A stretch of 64,000 bases of DNA from Pseudomonadota bacterium. GTDB taxonomy: Bacteria > Pseudomonadota > Gammaproteobacteria > Burkholderiales > Rhodocyclaceae. The notes under the pieces were generated by a model. It ran no database searches. It was not told where the DNA came from and was given only the letters and a program-made list of their open reading frames with translations. The translations under genes were made by a program, and so were the position numbers. Positions 61,934-64,000 of this stretch are shown one piece after another. Numbering within the stretch: the first letter of the stretch is position 1; each line of letters begins with the position of its first letter. The stretch spans positions 1 to 64,000 of the forward strand of contig JAFEDI010000130.1 in assembly GCA_018241725.1 (NCBI GenBank), in the 5' to 3' direction.

Positions 61934-62498
61934 CCGGGATGCGCGGGAGTCCATCGAATGGCTGTTCGACAAGGCCATTCGCGAGCACAGCGTGAATGCT
62001 GCGTCGGACCGCTGCGAGATCCATCCGCACGCGGGCCGGGATGAGGCGGGGAGCGGCTCCAGCGCCGATCTGGTGGTGCTCAACATTTCGTCCTACCTGT
62101 TCAGGATCGTTGCGCTGTTCGAGTTCGAGCGGGACGGCGGGATGAGGAGCCACCTGGCCGGGCTGGCGGGTCTCGATGAGCGGACGCTGGACGAAAATGT
62201 GCTGTTCGATGCCTACGCGGAATTTGTGAACATGGTGTGCGGCGCGGTCAATCGCGGACTGTCGGCACGTTTTCATGCAGGCATGTCGACACCATTCTTC
62301 CTGGAAAGCGCCTGTGTGGATCACGTGGCGATCCTGCAGCCGACCGAGATCGTGGCGCTGACGGCCACGATCAACGACACCGCCCGCTTCAGGCTGACCC
62401 TGTGCGTGCAGGTGGCAAGCAACGAGACACTGGACTTCCGCGTCGAGCGGCATGAAGAGCAGCAGGTTGAGTCGAGTGGCGAGCTGGAGTTCTTCTAG
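61926..62498 (+). CDS. CheX-like phosphatase-domain protein
   Basis: A 190-aa protein of the CheX/CheC/FliY group. The ExxNxxxG motif is AEFVNMVCG near residue 105. It overlaps the MCP-like gene by 8 bp and ends SSGELEFF, like the tail of the larger CheX-like protein upstream. Two CheX-type proteins beside one CheY suggest fast signal removal or two different targets. Confidence 0.75.
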   Translation: MISRDARESIEWLFDKAIREHSVNAASDRCEIHPHAGRDEAGSGSSADLVVLNISSYLFRIVALFEFERDGGMRSHLAGLAGLDERTLDENVLFDAYAEFVNMVCGAVNRGLSARFHAGMSTPFFLESACVDHVAILQPTEIVALTATINDTARFRLTLCVQVASNETLDFRVERHEEQQVESSGELEFF

Positions 62499-62517
62499 CG
62501 ACTTGCCGGGGCATTCT

Positions 62518-62561
62518 CAAGTGATTATTTCACTTGCATATAAATGCAGAGTGGCTAAACT
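62518..62561 (+). promoter_or_regulatory. Promoter region and hairpins upstream of the small RNA
   Basis: A TTGCAT -35 candidate (62534-62539) and a TAAACT -10 candidate (62556-62561), 16 bp apart, would start transcription at about 62568. Overlapping it is a perfect hairpin CAAGTGA-TTATT-TCACTTG (62518-62536), which could end the upstream operon or be an operator. Confidence 0.5.
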
Positions 62562-62567
62562 TCACGG

Positions 62568-62660
62568 CGCGACACCTTGATGAGTCATCTCCATCCTGGT
62601 GTCGTTCTGTAGATGACTCCCAGCTTTTGTCCGGCCACCCCCCTGGCCGGCTTTTTTTTT
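62568..62660 (+). ncRNA. Candidate pseudoknot-containing small RNA with intrinsic terminator
   Basis: A predicted RNA of about 93 nt. Arm A is CGACACC (62570-62576) pairing with GGTGTCG (62598-62604). Arm B is GAGTCATCT (62582-62590) pairing with AGATGACTC (62611-62619). The two pairings interleave, which means an H-type pseudoknot or two exclusive folds. A terminator closes the unit. No reading frame in it looks real. I do not recognise the family; it could be a trans-acting RNA or the leader of the double-receiver gene. Confidence 0.55.
62631..62660 (+). terminator. Rho-independent terminator with nine T residues
   Basis: CCGGCCA-CCCCCC-TGGCCGG, a 7-bp perfect stem with a 6-nt loop, is followed by C and nine T residues. 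It ends the candidate small RNA and lies about 150 bp before the next start codon. The rest of the gap to 62807 is AT-rich; it contains GTGCC/GGCAC arms flanking a 13-nt spacer just before the start codon, and nothing else that I can name. Confidence 0.85.
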
Positions 62661-62807
62661 GCCCTCTGTTCCTGCTCTTCGTGCCGTCCGCGCTCCGGGG
62701 CAATCGATCCATGAGCGCCGTTTTCGCCATTTTTTAGCGGATCGACCTCAATTTTTTTCATTTTTGTTCGCTAACAGTGCCGTCCAAACTGGTTAGGCAC
62801 AAAAACA

Positions 62808-63620
62808 ATGACGAACACCGCTTCCCGATTCGAGAACACCCGGCTCCTGCTCGTCGAGCCGTCGGCCCTGCAGGCCAAGATCATCCAGCGGGAGTGCGAG
62901 GAAATTGGACTGACTCGCGTCCGCACGGTCGGCAGCTCCGCGGAAGCCCTGGAGGCAATGCGCGCGGAGCGGCCGGATGTGGTGCTCAGCGCCCTCTATC
63001 TGCCGGATCTGCCCGGTACGGAGCTGGTGGCGGCGATGCGCACCGATCCGCGTCTTGAGGATGTGGCCTTCATCCTGATTTCCAGCGAAACCCGCCCGCA
63101 GGCCCTCGACCCCGTGCGGCAGGCCGGCCTGTGCGGCATCCTGCCCAAGCCCTTCGATGCGTCCCAACTGGCCAGGGCGATCAGCCGCACGATGGATCTG
63201 CTCGGTACTCGACGCGATCTTGAGAACGAGGTCGACCTGGAGGAGGTGCGCGTACTGCTGGTGGACGACAGCCCCAATGCGCGCAAATTCATCCGGCGCA
63301 TCCTCTCCAACCTGGGGCTGCAGCACTTCATCGAAGCGGATAACGGGCGGGAGGCCGTGGTGCTGCTCGGTGACACGATGGTCGACCTGATCGTCACCGA
63401 CTACAACATGCCGGAGATGGATGGTCGGGAGCTCGTCGAATACGTGCGAACCCGCAGCTGGCAGCAAGCCGTGCCGATCCTGATGGTGACCAGTGAATCG
63501 GACGCCGGCCGTCTGGCCGCTGTGGAGCAGGCCGGCGTGTCAGGCATCTGCGACAAGCCGCTGGAGACGGACATGCTGCTCGACCTGCTCACTACCATGC
63601 TCCAGCGCGATCAGGACTGA
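62808..63620 (+). CDS. Double-receiver response regulator, first receiver degenerate
   Basis: A 270-aa protein with two receiver domains. In the first (about 10-130) the phospho-acceptor site reads VVLSALYLPDLPG, where alanine replaces the aspartate, and the acidic pair is reduced to VEP, so it is probably not phosphorylated. The second (about 145-265) is canonical: VLLVDDSPNARKF, IVTDYNMPEMDG and CDKPL. There is no output domain. There is also no clear ribosome-binding site before the ATG. It probably belongs to the chemosensory cluster as an alternative phosphate acceptor. Confidence 0.88.
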   Translation: MTNTASRFENTRLLLVEPSALQAKIIQRECEEIGLTRVRTVGSSAEALEAMRAERPDVVLSALYLPDLPGTELVAAMRTDPRLEDVAFILISSETRPQALDPVRQAGLCGILPKPFDASQLARAISRTMDLLGTRRDLENEVDLEEVRVLLVDDSPNARKFIRRILSNLGLQHFIEADNGREAVVLLGDTMVDLIVTDYNMPEMDGRELVEYVRTRSWQQAVPILMVTSESDAGRLAAVEQAGVSGICDKPLETDMLLDLLTTMLQRDQD

Positions 63621-63632
63621 CCCGGCGACGAA

Positions 63633-64000
63633 TCAGGCCTTCACGGCCTCCAGCAGGTCGCGGGCAGCCTTGACCCGTGCCTTGATGTCCGGCATCGACA
63701 GCTTGCGTACCAGCTTGTCCGGGCCGGACATGCGGATGCCGCGGTCCTTCTGCATCAGCAGGATGACCTTGGTCGGATCGATCGGCGCGGTGGCTTCGAA
63801 CTGTACCGACAGTTGGGATTCGGACGCGTCCAGCTTGGCCACGCCGAAAGGCTTGACCAGCATGCGCAGGCGGTGGGTTTCGAGCAGTGCGCGGGCCTGC
63901 GGCGGCATCTCGCCGAAGCGGTCGATGAGTTCTTCCTGCAGGGCCTGCAGGTCGTCCTCCGTCTCGCAGTTGGCAAGACGCTTGTAGAGGGTCAACCGCT
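63633..64000 (-). CDS. mfd: Transcription-repair coupling factor Mfd, C-terminal part (partial)
   Basis: The last roughly 122 residues of Mfd; the gene continues past the window edge. RLTLYKRLANCETEDDLQALQEELIDRFGEMPPQARALLE is the conserved TRCF regulatory C-terminal domain (domain D7), which masks the UvrA-binding surface. Full-length Mfd is about 1150 aa. The stop is 13 bp from that of the convergent double-receiver gene. Confidence 0.92.
   Translation of the reverse strand, partial: RLTLYKRLANCETEDDLQALQEELIDRFGEMPPQARALLETHRLRMLVKPFGVAKLDASESQLSVQFEATAPIDPTKVILLMQKDRGIRMSGPDKLVRKLSMPDIKARVKAARDLLEAVKA

Noticed and set aside
62568-62660. c-di-GMP (GEMM) riboswitch identity
   Set aside because: The conserved GEMM sequence blocks and tetraloop/receptor elements are not visible; only the interleaved stems and the terminator can be supported.

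Overview
The window is GC-rich chromosomal DNA from a heterotrophic Gram-negative bacterium, most likely a betaproteobacterium of the Rhodocyclales/Burkholderiales type. The grounds are a glucokinase fused to an RpiR/HexR regulator, NAD-linked formate dehydrogenase (fdsGBA), an LamB-type sugar porin, a leucine-degradation (liu) operon and a Pal/OmpA lipoprotein. The genus is not certain. I see no rRNA, tRNA, CRISPR array, transposase or integrase.

Layout. 1-2800: a 2-oxoacid dehydrogenase E1 alpha/beta pair followed by a c-type cytochrome. 2802-8700: a reverse-strand fructose/ribose-type ABC transporter (ATPase, permease, binding protein) with a PfkB sugar kinase and a ROK repressor. 8788-21901: a glucose module with glucokinase and zwf (reverse), an LamB-family porin, a four-gene glucose/mannose-type ABC transporter, an accessory oxidoreductase/UPF0303/DeoR set, and a second glucokinase fused to an RpiR-type regulator. 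HexR-like palindromes lie between zwf and the porin, so the fusion may read out sugar catabolism. 21975-24502: two membrane transport-like proteins. 24571-26551: groES-groEL behind a CIRCE-like operator. 26929-29740: a small DUF2325 protein and metNIQ.

29741-39314 is an accessory region of visibly lower GC. It holds an orphan BvgS-like hybrid kinase flanked by decayed partial copies of neighbouring genes (a duplication scar), then a two-gene McrBC-like restriction system (coiled-coil AAA+ protein plus DUF2357/PD-(D/E)XK nuclease), then about 14-15 copies of a degenerate 21-bp tandem repeat.

39262-48867 is a leucine/isovalerate catabolic operon (ivd, liuB, liuC, liuD, acyl-CoA synthetase, HMG-CoA lyase) divergent from an AraC-type regulator. 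48903-50725 is a divergent rhodanese / sulfide:quinone reductase pair around a perfect AT-rich dyad. 50697-52004 holds two OmpA-domain envelope proteins. 52155-57059 is fdsGBA without the usual fdsC/fdsD downstream.

57342-63620 is an unusual chemosensory-like cluster: a membrane CheA-like kinase without a CheW domain, two CheX-type phosphatase proteins, a CheY, a minimal MCP signalling protein and a double-receiver protein. Between the last two lies a probable small RNA of about 93 nt, with its own promoter, interleaved (pseudoknot-capable) stems and a strong terminator. The window ends inside the 3' end of mfd on the reverse strand.
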